This document shows, piece after piece, positions 29,343 through 36,371 of a DNA stretch of 40,857 bases. The stretch comes from a virus. The notes below the pieces were generated by a model. The model made no database searches, was not told the DNA's origin, and was given only the letters and a program-made list of their open reading frames with translations. Where the stretch lies: IMG/VR virus record IMGVR_UViG_3300009008_001503, positions 1 through 40,857 of that record. One strand, given 5' to 3'. The position numbers and the translations under genes are program-made. Each line of letters starts with the position of its first letter. The first letter of the stretch is position 1.

Positions 29343-29366
29343 AAATCCACCTTCCTTGGTGGATTT
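29343..29366. terminator. bidirectional terminator between primase and LamG gene
   Basis: A perfect nine-base stem AAATCCACC / GGTGGATTT with a six-base loop. On the minus strand it ends in five T (GGTGGATTTTTC), a good intrinsic terminator for the late region; on the plus strand it follows the primase stop by 20 bases. Confidence 0.75.
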
Positions 29367-29370
29367 CGTG

Positions 29371-29399
29371 TTGACGCCGACAGGGCCCTTCTATACACT
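29371..29399 (+). promoter_or_regulatory. sigma70-like promoter before the 56-residue ORF
   Basis: TTGACG, 17-base spacer, TACACT, 40 bases before the ATG at 29440. It is close to the sigma70 consensus (TTGACA, TATAAT) and overlaps the tail of the terminator hairpin. This is the clearest host-type promoter I see in the window. Confidence 0.55.
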
Positions 29400-29423
29400 G
29401 AGAATCGTAGGGTAGGTTAACGA

Positions 29424-29816
29424 TTAGCAGGAGGGCGCCATGAGAGGCATGAGAACATACTTGGAGCGGCTGGTTGACGAGAAACAGGGCCTTGACCCAG
29501 AGATGATGCTGGAGATCGAGGTAGACTGTACCTTGATGCGGTCGTTGGACCCGTCAAAAAGTCCACACCGTCCTATCAACCCTGCAGAGTTTGTCGAGAG
29601 ACCACCATAGGCGACCCCATCATAATGATTGGGCGAGCTGTCTTTGACCTCCCCAGAGGAACCGTTCCAGGACATCTCCTCCATCCTGTAATAGGCGACA
29701 AGACCAGACCACACACCGGCAGTCTTTAGTTGGCTGTGCCCATCCACCACCTCAATCTTGTTTGGGTCGTAGGTGTAGTTGTCAGGCAGCGTGTATGGTA
29801 TGACAAGATTGGGCAT
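29424..29816 (-). pseudogene. truncated LamG/concanavalin-like domain protein
   Basis: A 130-residue frame. Residues 38-95 match the N-terminal half of a LamG-type lectin domain: LVAYYRMEE, then VKDSSPNHYDGVAYGG, then LIGRCGLFDGSNDRIKV. The family normally goes on for 80-100 more residues of beta strands. Here the frame instead ends in Ser- and Cys-rich sequence (SGSRPCFSSTSRSK) that is antisense to the plus-strand ORF at 29440-29610, so the 3' half is lost and replaced near base 29545. Such domains bind glycans in tail and capsid proteins. AAGGACTTAAG precedes the ATG. It ends the late operon. Confidence 0.65.
29440..29610 (+). CDS. small plus-strand protein, antisense to the LamG gene end
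   Basis: A 56-residue frame with a strong ribosome site (AGGAGG, seven bases before the ATG) and a sigma70-like promoter upstream. The first 35 residues are helical and highly charged (RTYLERLVDEKQGLDPEMM, then LEIEVDCTLMRSL). The last 20 (DPSKSPHRPINPAEFVERPP) are antisense to the conserved LamG part, which suggests that a small gene landed in the LamG gene and reads into it. Its timing is probably early. Function unknown; an early host-takeover protein is possible. Confidence 0.55.
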   Translation: MRGMRTYLERLVDEKQGLDPEMMLEIEVDCTLMRSLDPSKSPHRPINPAEFVERPP

Positions 29817-29825
29817 CTTAAGTCC

Positions 29826-30263
29826 TTATTTCGTAAACATAGAGACAGGAAATCTCCTGACTACGACAGCCTTCTGTTTAACAGGTTCACCCCAAGGGGT
29901 TTTGTTTTTATCCCCTCGTCGGGGTTGGAACCAATAAATATAGTTAGTTCCGTCAAAGGATATCCTCTTTCCTTCCACTCGTGGATTACAAACATCGAGG
30001 CAAGGACCTCCATAACAGTCAAAAATAATACCGGTTTTACTACGTGTAATGATAGAATGGGAAATAAAATTTCCACGCTTAGTTCCACCTAATAACACTA
30101 CTTCGTCAGCGGCTTGCACTTCCGGGTGGTGTAAACTTATCCCTGTGCGTGAATGGCAGGTCCCTCCTTCTTTACCCAAGCGGTCCCTTTTATAGGCTTT
30201 TCGTATTACATCGAGCACACCCTTAATAGTGCCTATACTACCAAGCACACGAAGCTCTTTCAT
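29826..30263 (-). CDS. hypothetical protein
   Basis: A 145-residue protein. The middle has GGTCHSRTGISLHHP and GNFISHSIITRSKTGIIFDCYGG, with one Cys, one His and one Asp spaced as in thiol peptidases of the NlpC/papain type, but the family signature is not clear. The C-terminus is basic (RRGDKNKTP, then VVVRRFPVS). The ATG overlaps the stop of the M15 peptidase gene (ATGA), so it may be part of lysis. The catalytic reading is speculative. Confidence 0.6.
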   Translation of the reverse strand: MKELRVLGSIGTIKGVLDVIRKAYKRDRLGKEGGTCHSRTGISLHHPEVQAADEVVLLGGTKRGNFISHSIITRSKTGIIFDCYGGPCLDVCNPRVEGKRISFDGTNYIYWFQPRRGDKNKTPWGEPVKQKAVVVRRFPVSMFTK

Positions 30264-30868
30264 GTGCCGTAACTCAGGGCTTCCTCGACGGAACGCGGGC
30301 TGTTCTTAACCCAACCACCAAGGGCTGTTAATTTTTGCCGACCTACAGACCCTGGCACAGATGACACGTGAATCCATCCAGGTTGACCAGGACCCGACCC
30401 AAACTCATGGATCACCTGATCAATCCGCAAACGTTCCCGGTTCAAGACCAGGTAAGCCCACAGGTAGAAGTTGGAACCTACATCTTGCCGTATTCCTGCC
30501 CCTGTAAGGTCCTGTACGCGCCTTTCGATATGTTGACGCAGCCTTAACACTCCTGGCTCTTTGGAAGCAAGGAAGGACCTTGGAAGGACCAGGTCGGCGG
30601 CTTGCCCTTTCAGGTGTTGGGATGTCGGTTCGGAGCCTACTTTCTCGTTTAAGGAAGGGCACCGCCACCCACTGCTCACCATGATCGGAAACCCGATCTC
30701 TGTACGCGCAACCTGAATGCAGTGGGTTACCAGATTTTGTAGACACCCGACCACGCATTCAGGAGGGTTCATCTGCTCCTTCCAAATATCCGGGTGTCGC
30801 TGGGCTATCTGGGAATCCAGTAACTCAAGAAGGGTAAAATTGGGTCCTAGCTTTATACCAAGGTCCAT
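30260..30868 (-). CDS. M15-type D-Ala endopeptidase (lysis or tail)
   Basis: A 202-residue peptidase. SGWRCPSLNEKVG (66-78), then SQHLKGQAADL with zinc ligands His85 and Asp92, and a C-terminal GWIHVS with the third His are the M15 family 3 motifs. N-terminal FTLLELLDSQIAQRH is a typical start for phage members. It would cleave peptide bonds in peptidoglycan. It lies directly after a 3TM-type holin gene, with TAGGAGCCGACA before the ATG, so this is the most likely lysis endopeptidase. A second M15-type enzyme lies at 26390-27284. Confidence 0.88.
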   Translation of the reverse strand: MDLGIKLGPNFTLLELLDSQIAQRHPDIWKEQMNPPECVVGCLQNLVTHCIQVARTEIGFPIMVSSGWRCPSLNEKVGSEPTSQHLKGQAADLVLPRSFLASKEPGVLRLRQHIERRVQDLTGAGIRQDVGSNFYLWAYLVLNRERLRIDQVIHEFGSGPGQPGWIHVSSVPGSVGRQKLTALGGWVKNSPRSVEEALSYGT

Positions 30869-30877
30869 TGTCGGCTC

Positions 30878-31468
30878 CTACCAGTTGAACCAGCTCTTGT
30901 CGTCATCCTCTCCCTCAGCCTCTTTTTGCTGGCGCTGAGCTTGAGCAATCTGGACCTTGGCTTGGGCTTCTTCCACACGGGTACGCATTTCTTCTCGTGC
31001 GACTTTGGCTTGACCATCCTTGTACGTCTGGATGCCTTGCATCAACGCACGACCACCAAACCAGAAACCAAACACGATCTCAAAGATCGACCATAGCTTG
31101 GGTGGGATGGCTTCCATGTTGGCTTTTAATGTGGGTCCGTCAACCCAACCAAACATGACACAGGTGATGATAACAAGGGCCCAGTAGGTAACGGCAGGAC
31201 GTACAGAGGCGCGGATAAACTGGACCACAGGATGCATGTCCTCTGCTTTTCCTTCATAGTCCAGGACAAACTTGCGGAAGTCACTGTCTGGTTTCCGCAT
31301 CTCCTCCAGAAACCGAAACTCAATGTCTGCTGCCAGCTGTTCTTTGGCCAGCTCAAACTCTTGTCGGGTGACCTCCTTCTTTTGTTCCCCCTCTTTAAAC
31401 CGGAAGAAACCATCTACACCTGACTTGATAATACTGGGGATGAATCCCAAGAGAGCAGGAAGAGCCAT
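30878..31468 (-). CDS. 3TM holin (GTA-type)
   Basis: A 196-residue protein. A cytoplasmic N-terminal part with a coiled-coil (KKEVTRQEFELAKEQLAAD) is followed by membrane segments (VTYWALVIITCVMFGW and LWSIFEIVFGFWFGGRAL) and a charged C-terminal coiled coil (REEMRTRVEEAQAKVQIA). The motif VRPAVTYWAL is shared with the 3TM holin family known from gene transfer agents. It would form membrane lesions that release the endopeptidase. AGAGGA precedes the ATG. It is followed by the M15 peptidase, an ordinary lysis order. Confidence 0.75.
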   Translation of the reverse strand: MALPALLGFIPSIIKSGVDGFFRFKEGEQKKEVTRQEFELAKEQLAADIEFRFLEEMRKPDSDFRKFVLDYEGKAEDMHPVVQFIRASVRPAVTYWALVIITCVMFGWVDGPTLKANMEAIPPKLWSIFEIVFGFWFGGRALMQGIQTYKDGQAKVAREEMRTRVEEAQAKVQIAQAQRQQKEAEGEDDDKSWFNW

Positions 31469-31477
31469 AGTAATCCT

Positions 31478-31738
31478 CTAACCCAGCCAGGAAAGCCACC
31501 ATGGACTGGTGCCCTTCCCCTGAAAGTAAAGAAATAATGATCGAGTGCCCAAGTGTGATCCGATTGCCACCAAGAACACTATGGTGTTCACCGGCAATTT
31601 CAAGGCCGTGCCTCCCAGGTAAATAAGCAACCCAAAAATACCTGACACCATCAGGTCACAACACGTTGCAAACGTGCGCTCTTGAAATAAGCTTTTACGG
31701 TGTCCCCACTCGTTGGTCACAACCATACCACTATTCAT
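31478..31738 (-). CDS. holin-like protein (LydA type)
   Basis: An 86-residue protein with two or three membrane segments (TCCDLMVSGIFGLLIYLGG, then VNTIVFLVAIGSHLGTRSLFLYF). The IGSHLGTRSLF motif is also seen as MSGHMGARWLSL in the protein at 32440-32811, and occurs in LydA-like phage holins (superfamily III). The ATG at 31738 has AGGAG eight bases upstream; a GTG at 31747 overlaps that site. With the 3TM protein downstream it may form a holin-antiholin set. Confidence 0.68.
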   Translation of the reverse strand: MNSGMVVTNEWGHRKSLFQERTFATCCDLMVSGIFGLLIYLGGTALKLPVNTIVFLVAIGSHLGTRSLFLYFQGKGTSPWWLSWLG

Positions 31739-31767
31739 CTCGTGCACTCCTCACATAACTCGGAGGT

Positions 31768-31905
31768 CTAGCCTCCACCAAACCCTGTACCTAGGGTACT
31801 CGAACCGAAAATTTTGAAACCATGGACTGTTATAAAAAAGCTTTCAAGGTTGGAAAGATCATCACTAACACGTGATACGATACGATCACTACTCCCCTTA
31901 ACCAA
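31768..31905 (-). CDS. possible small ORF or 3' extension of the upstream gene
   Basis: A 45-residue frame starting at TTG with weak support (VKGSSDRIVSRVSDDLSNLE, then FFITVHGFKIFGSS and a Gly-rich end). The frame is open upstream to the stop of 31931-32443 and reads HNAWGIRLVKGS, so a +1 shift in that gene would extend its product by about 55 residues. Otherwise this 180-base gap holds no gene. Confidence 0.35.
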   Translation of the reverse strand: MVKGSSDRIVSRVSDDLSNLESFFITVHGFKIFGSSTLGTGFGGG

Positions 31906-31930
31906 TCGGATACCCCAGGCATTATGGACC

Positions 31931-32443
31931 CTACCCTATAGGGATGGTATGCGCGTTCTTTTGGTTCTGGTAACCTATCAACTCAAAGGCAGTACCTCCG
32001 TCACCATAGGGATCATTAGCACCTGTTTGTACAATGATTTCCCCACTGGTTTTGGCCCCACTTACAATAGGCCCCTCTTGACCACCTTTTTGGACAAAGA
32101 AATCCCACCCATTCACGATTGAACCGGCAGGGATAGACCCAAACCGGTTGTGTCGAACGTCATCGTCCACAATAACGATGCCTATGTGCATGATGGAGAT
32201 CGTGAAGTCAGAGTTGGCTTCGAGATAAAATAAAGAAGGTATAGAGGAACCATTGACAGCCATGTTCTGGCTACCGCTGTCGGTTCCGTCAGAACTCAAT
32301 AGAGCAGTGTAATGCTGAATCGGAAGAACGACTCCTGGTTCAGCGTTTGGGTCTGGATCCCCACCCCTTGGAATAACTTGTCCTGCGTTCTCACCCCCGG
32401 GCCAGCCAGGTGGAAGGGTCCATAAAGCGGTTTGCTTTCTCAT
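31931..32443 (-). CDS. hypothetical virion-type protein
   Basis: A 170-residue protein, beta-rich, with a Pro/Gly-rich N-terminus (LPPGWPGGENAGQVIPRGG) and a repeated strand pattern (FTISIMHIGIVIVDDDVRHN, then GEIIVQTGANDPYGDGGTA). It resembles small tail- or baseplate-associated proteins in composition only. The start overlaps the stop of the LydA-like gene (ATGA). The C-terminus ends abruptly (HTIPIG), and the +1 frame just past it looks coding. Confidence 0.55.
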   Translation of the reverse strand: MRKQTALWTLPPGWPGGENAGQVIPRGGDPDPNAEPGVVLPIQHYTALLSSDGTDSGSQNMAVNGSSIPSLFYLEANSDFTISIMHIGIVIVDDDVRHNRFGSIPAGSIVNGWDFFVQKGGQEGPIVSGAKTSGEIIVQTGANDPYGDGGTAFELIGYQNQKNAHTIPIG

Positions 32444-32811
32444 TTAGGCTTTCCTTCTTCAGGGACAGGACATTCCTTGGGGTCTACGCCAACAGCACTT
32501 GTAACCTTTGATGTAAGCAGGCGTTCTGCCAGAGATAACCAACGAGCACCCATGTGTCCCGACATAGCTACAACAATGGCAGTCCAATGTGGGGATAGTT
32601 CAAATTCTTTACAACCCCAGAAACCAACCATACCGGCCAAGGCAGAAGACAGAATGCTATGTAAGAACGCAAAGAAGAAGCCGACCTTGGATAAGGAACT
32701 CGAATACCCCTTATCCAAGTACCTTCTAAGGAAGCTATTAACTCCTCCAAGAATGGCCAGTACCAGAACCCACCCAAGGCCCTGAAACTGTTCGATTACT
32801 GAAAAATCCAT
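32440..32811 (-). CDS. holin-like protein (LydA type)
   Basis: A 123-residue protein with three hydrophobic segments (GWVLVLAILGGVNSFL, then VGFFFAFLHSILSSALAGMVGFW in part, then WTAIVVAMSGHMGARW) and a polar C-terminal tail (DPKECPVPEEGKPK). The motif MSGHMGARWLSL links it to the 31478-31738 protein and to LydA-type holins. GAGGTGG precedes the ATG. It starts the lysis operon just past the terminator of the 964-residue fibre gene. Confidence 0.68.
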   Translation of the reverse strand: MDFSVIEQFQGLGWVLVLAILGGVNSFLRRYLDKGYSSSLSKVGFFFAFLHSILSSALAGMVGFWGCKEFELSPHWTAIVVAMSGHMGARWLSLAERLLTSKVTSAVGVDPKECPVPEEGKPK

Positions 32812-32864
32812 GAATGTTCCACCTCATAGTCATTGTGTTATCCACCACTTAAATAAAATTAGTG

Positions 32865-32897
32865 AAAAAACAAGGGGCGGGGTAACTCGCCCCTTGT
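32865..32897 (-). terminator. intrinsic terminator after the 964-residue fibre gene
   Basis: A ten-base stem ACAAGGGGCG / CGCCCCTTGT with an eight-base loop, followed on the minus strand by six T (TTGTTTTTTCAC). It lies about 33 bases past the fibre stop and would separate structural from lysis transcription. Confidence 0.88.
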
Positions 32898-32929
32898 GTG
32901 GTCGAACATACGACATGTGGAAAGGTGGG

Positions 32930-35824
32930 TTATCCTGCAACAATCGGTTGGTTCCGACTGACCTCCACCCAGGCACTGAGATTGGCAACATACATCAAGG
33001 TGATCATCACACCATACTTCAGGAGGATGTTACCTTGTAAGATCAAGCCAGCCCCGTTGGTAAGCTTCACATAGTTGGTGTCATTGGTTCCGAGGACTTT
33101 CACCTCCTGACCTCCAACACCAGCCACGATCTGGGCAGTACCGCTCAACGTAACCTCACCACCTGCAGAATGTACCTGCATAATGGCTTTGTTGGCTGTG
33201 ATCTGACCACCACTGGACATTGTGGTGTCGTTACTTTCCGTCAACCCAACGGTGTCCAGACCCATATTGGTACGGGCGGTAGGAGCATCGTTCAGGTCAC
33301 TCAGGTTATTGGCAATCGCCAGCTGGGCATCGTCCGTGACCGACCCCAAACTCACTTGAGCTTTGGTTACCCCGTGAGGGTTGCCAGAGTCAGAAGTATG
33401 TGAAGTCAGGTCCGCGGCATCGGCTTTGGCACCGACTTCACTGTTGATCTTCTGGGCCGACCAACCTTCGTTGTTGGCAGTTCCGGTGTCATTGAGGATA
33501 AAGTGGACGGCGGAGTTACCCGTGTGAGAATCCACTTCTGCCTGACTATAGACCGACAAGTTGGTCCGAGCGGTGGCATCGTTCACCAGGTCACTCAGGT
33601 TATTGGCAGCTTGCAACTGCAGGGCGTTGACAACGTTACCGAGACCAACGTCAGAAGCAACCAAAGTAACAGGACCGGTCTTACCCGCAACCGAAGTCAC
33701 GTTGGCCGTGTTATCCATCTTGTCCCAGGTAGTGCCGTTGGAGATCAGCATGTCACCGGCAACCCAGTCAGTCACACCATCAACGTCAGTGGAACCTCCT
33801 GTGGTTACAACATAGTAATGACCTTTGTTACCTGAGGCAGCGGCAGGGATCGTCGGCGTGTTGGTGTTGGCGTTCCACCCGCTTTGGTATTCGACCTGAC
33901 CCAAGACACTAGCATCGAGTCGGCTATTGGGGACGAGTCCCCCAACCAGTTCACACACCCCGTTGTCTGCGCCCTTTTCAGAGGCATCCAACTTGAGCCC
34001 GAATTCCGTGGTCAGCTTGCTGCTTGACCAAGCTTCATTGGCCGCCGAATTCCCATCATCGATGACGAAGTGGAGCGCCGCGTTGGTGGTATGCGTGGTA
34101 AGGTCGGAAGTTGAGGCGGCCCCGATGTTACTCCGAGCATTCGTGATGTTGGTCACGTCACTCAGATTATTGGCAGCCACCAGTTGAAGAGCATCTGCCA
34201 CGCTTCCAAGACCTACCTGAGCCTTGGTAACGCTGTGTGGATTGGCAGCGTCCCCTTCATGAGATGACAAGTCAGAGGCAGTGGCAAGCCCGGCTTCTGC
34301 CGGAGTCATGTTGTTCCACTGGCCACCCGACAGATTGTAGGCCATCACTTCCAGGTTTCCAACGTTGGTGATCGTCACGTTGGTGTTGTCTTCAACGGCA
34401 TGGGTGTGCGCGCCACTGGAATAACCACTCAGCATATCCACGATTTTGGCCGCTGTCCAGATCACAGCGTTCGTAGACAAGCTATCGTTCACAGGGAAGT
34501 GAATGTCAGAATCCCCTGTATGGGTATCCAGAGAGGTCTGGTCGGCCTTTAGGCCAAGAGAGGTATCAAGCTCAGCCGTTGAATAAACCTCGAGGTTGGT
34601 CCTTGCAGTGCCGATGTTGTCGAAGGTGTTATTGCAGACCCGGCTATCAATCAACCGGCTGTCGTTGTCCAACACGATGGGCTGCAAACTTCCACTGATA
34701 CCGCATTGGAAGTTACCTGCCGCCTCAACCCAAAGCATGGCTGCATCAAGTTCATCACCACGTTCGACTTCAAAACCAGCATTCTGTGAAGGAATGCCCA
34801 CATGGTCAGCGTTGAGACGGTAGATGTTATCACTGATATCCAACTCAGTGGTGTTGACAGTTGTGGTGGTACCGTTGACAGTGAAGTTTCCGGTTACAAC
34901 GACATTACCGCTGAAGTTACCATCAACAGCGCCGACGTTACCAGAGGTAAGAGTCAAACCACCTGACCCAATTTCCATCCCTTTGACAACCACAGTGGCG
35001 TCAGCTGCAACACCGTCCGCGTCAAAGCGAATCTTGTTGGTCGCAAGGTCCAACACCATTTCGTACACCACCCCACCGACAGTCTTCAACTGATAGGTCG
35101 GATTAATGGTAACGTCACCTCCGCCTGGATCATAGGTAAAGGGAATGGCGGTATACTGAGAGGCCTGGGATAACGGCGTTTCGCTCAAGTCCGTTGGTGC
35201 GGCGGGAGGACTCACGATCAAACCAGTGGCGTTCAGTATTACCTCGTCACCGATGTGGACCGAACCAGGACCAACGTAGATGTCACGCACCCGGTTACCG
35301 GATGTACCGATATCCCAGGTAATGTCATCGGTTGGTACCAGATGAGCAGAAAAGTTGATTGTGTCGCCGGTATTCGACTGTAACGTGTCGAAGTAAGCAA
35401 CGCTGGCTTTCATGCTTGGCGCCAGCAGTTCCGTGTTGACGAACACCACCACTTTACCAGCCATAGACTCCGTCAGCTCAATGGCGAAGCTGTTAGAGGT
35501 AATGCTGGCGTTGTCGATCGGCACGTCCATGACATTCCCATTGGAGTCATAAACGTGGTAACCGAAGTCGGTGCTGTCCAGGTTATGTGTGATGGTCCAG
35601 GTTGTGGCAGAAACAGCCTGTGTATGAACATAGCTGTCTTTGGCATTGGTCAGGGGAAACCACATCTCCACGCCACCAATGGACGTGTAAAGATAAAGGA
35701 TCTGATTGACGAACGCCATCTGCCCAATGCCTGGGCTAGTTGGAAAGACGGTATCGCTTTCCCAAGTGATCCGGGTTGATTTCGGAATCGCTTGGTGGGC
35801 AAGCATACGTTGCGTGGTACTCAT
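32930..35824 (-). CDS. tail-fibre-like repetitive protein
   Basis: A 964-residue beta-rich protein. Many copies of a phage fibre repeat occur: GNPHGVTKAQVSLGSVTDDAQL, ANNLSDLNDAPTARTNMGL and variants, with spacers like TSHTGNSAVHF. The N-terminal 110 residues hold a small beta domain (WTITHNLDST, ending SMAGKVVVFVNTELL) also seen at the C-terminus of the 1017-residue protein. The repeats are typical of trimeric tail fibres that bind the host surface. TAATGGAGGTGCCGC precedes the ATG, which overlaps a 17-residue mini-ORF. A terminator follows the stop. The exact receptor-binding part is not evident. Confidence 0.8.
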   Translation of the reverse strand: MSTTQRMLAHQAIPKSTRITWESDTVFPTSPGIGQMAFVNQILYLYTSIGGVEMWFPLTNAKDSYVHTQAVSATTWTITHNLDSTDFGYHVYDSNGNVMDVPIDNASITSNSFAIELTESMAGKVVVFVNTELLAPSMKASVAYFDTLQSNTGDTINFSAHLVPTDDITWDIGTSGNRVRDIYVGPGSVHIGDEVILNATGLIVSPPAAPTDLSETPLSQASQYTAIPFTYDPGGGDVTINPTYQLKTVGGVVYEMVLDLATNKIRFDADGVAADATVVVKGMEIGSGGLTLTSGNVGAVDGNFSGNVVVTGNFTVNGTTTTVNTTELDISDNIYRLNADHVGIPSQNAGFEVERGDELDAAMLWVEAAGNFQCGISGSLQPIVLDNDSRLIDSRVCNNTFDNIGTARTNLEVYSTAELDTSLGLKADQTSLDTHTGDSDIHFPVNDSLSTNAVIWTAAKIVDMLSGYSSGAHTHAVEDNTNVTITNVGNLEVMAYNLSGGQWNNMTPAEAGLATASDLSSHEGDAANPHSVTKAQVGLGSVADALQLVAANNLSDVTNITNARSNIGAASTSDLTTHTTNAALHFVIDDGNSAANEAWSSSKLTTEFGLKLDASEKGADNGVCELVGGLVPNSRLDASVLGQVEYQSGWNANTNTPTIPAAASGNKGHYYVVTTGGSTDVDGVTDWVAGDMLISNGTTWDKMDNTANVTSVAGKTGPVTLVASDVGLGNVVNALQLQAANNLSDLVNDATARTNLSVYSQAEVDSHTGNSAVHFILNDTGTANNEGWSAQKINSEVGAKADAADLTSHTSDSGNPHGVTKAQVSLGSVTDDAQLAIANNLSDLNDAPTARTNMGLDTVGLTESNDTTMSSGGQITANKAIMQVHSAGGEVTLSGTAQIVAGVGGQEVKVLGTNDTNYVKLTNGAGLILQGNILLKYGVMITLMYVANLSAWVEVSRNQPIVAG

Positions 35825-35874
35825 GCGGCACCTCCATTATAAACCGGGGGTGCTGACGGTGCTGTGATTCTCAT
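35821..35874 (-). CDS. 17-residue leader ORF before the fibre gene
   Basis: A mini-ORF, MRITAPSAPPVYNGGAA, whose stop overlaps the fibre start as ATGA and whose last codons contain the fibre gene's ribosome site (GGAGGT). GGGAG lies nine bases before its own ATG. It may tune fibre translation by coupling, or be chance. Confidence 0.35.
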   Translation of the reverse strand: MRITAPSAPPVYNGGAA

Positions 35875-35886
35875 GTCATGCGCTCC

Positions 35887-36105
35887 CTATCGTTGGGCTG
35901 AATGGTCAAATTTACTAGGATCTACTCCTGTTACGAACGCTTTCCTGTTCAAGACATCCTCAAGGGATTTAAGCAGGCGACGTTGTTCTTGGATAAACTG
36001 GAGCTTGTCCCCAGGTGACATTTCAGGATGTTCTACCTGAAAGTTCCTAAGGTTACGTCTACACATTCCCAGCCACACACCAACCTGTTTTTCAGGCGTC
36101 TCCAT
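35887..36105 (-). CDS. hypothetical protein
   Basis: A 72-residue, mostly helical protein (WLGMCRRNLRNFQVEH, then KLQFIQEQRRLLKSLEDVLN). The ATG at 36105 has AGGGA upstream; a TTG six bases before is the first codon of the open frame. It lies between two fibre genes. A structural or chaperone role is possible by position only. Confidence 0.55.
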   Translation of the reverse strand: METPEKQVGVWLGMCRRNLRNFQVEHPEMSPGDKLQFIQEQRRLLKSLEDVLNRKAFVTGVDPSKFDHSAQR

Positions 36106-36107
36106 AC

Positions 36108-36311
36108 TCAAATCCCTATAACAAGGGCATCCATCCGAGCATACACCTTGTCTACTTCTTGGATGGCTTCTTGCAAACGTCTGCGCCTGGACATAAAAAG
36201 GCCCTTTGCTGCTTCCCGCTCCATCTCGTCGAAACAGGATATAACTAGGCCTATCGTGTCCTCAATGGAGGTTACGTGGTCTAGGTTGACGTTTTCAAGC
36301 GTTTGTAACAT
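36108..36311 (-). CDS. hypothetical protein
   Basis: A 67-residue helical protein (IGLVISCFDEMEREAAKGLF, then RRRRLQEAIQEVDKVYARM). AGGATCGCTGA precedes the ATG. The gene follows the hairpin after the 1017-residue protein. It ends just before the 35887-36105 gene. Two small helical proteins between fibre genes are often fibre assembly factors, but nothing here proves that. Confidence 0.55.
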   Translation of the reverse strand: MLQTLENVNLDHVTSIEDTIGLVISCFDEMEREAAKGLFMSRRRRLQEAIQEVDKVYARMDALVIGI

Positions 36312-36330
36312 TCAGCGATCCTATTTGGGT

Positions 36331-36354
36331 GGGGGCCACCTTACGATGGCCCCC
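36331..36354 (-). terminator. hairpin after the 1017-residue fibre gene
   Basis: A perfect eight-base stem GGGGGCCA / TGGCCCCC with an eight-base loop, 18 bases past the fibre stop. No T-tract follows on the minus strand, so it may protect the 3' end or partly terminate. Confidence 0.5.
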
Positions 36355-36371
36355 GTTGTGAAACAATCAGC

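Noticed and set aside
31750-31810. Short inverted repeats (GGAGG...CCTCC and GTACC...GGGTAC) in the gap before the LydA-like gene.
   Set aside because: Stems are short and there is no T-tract; not enough for a terminator or operator call.
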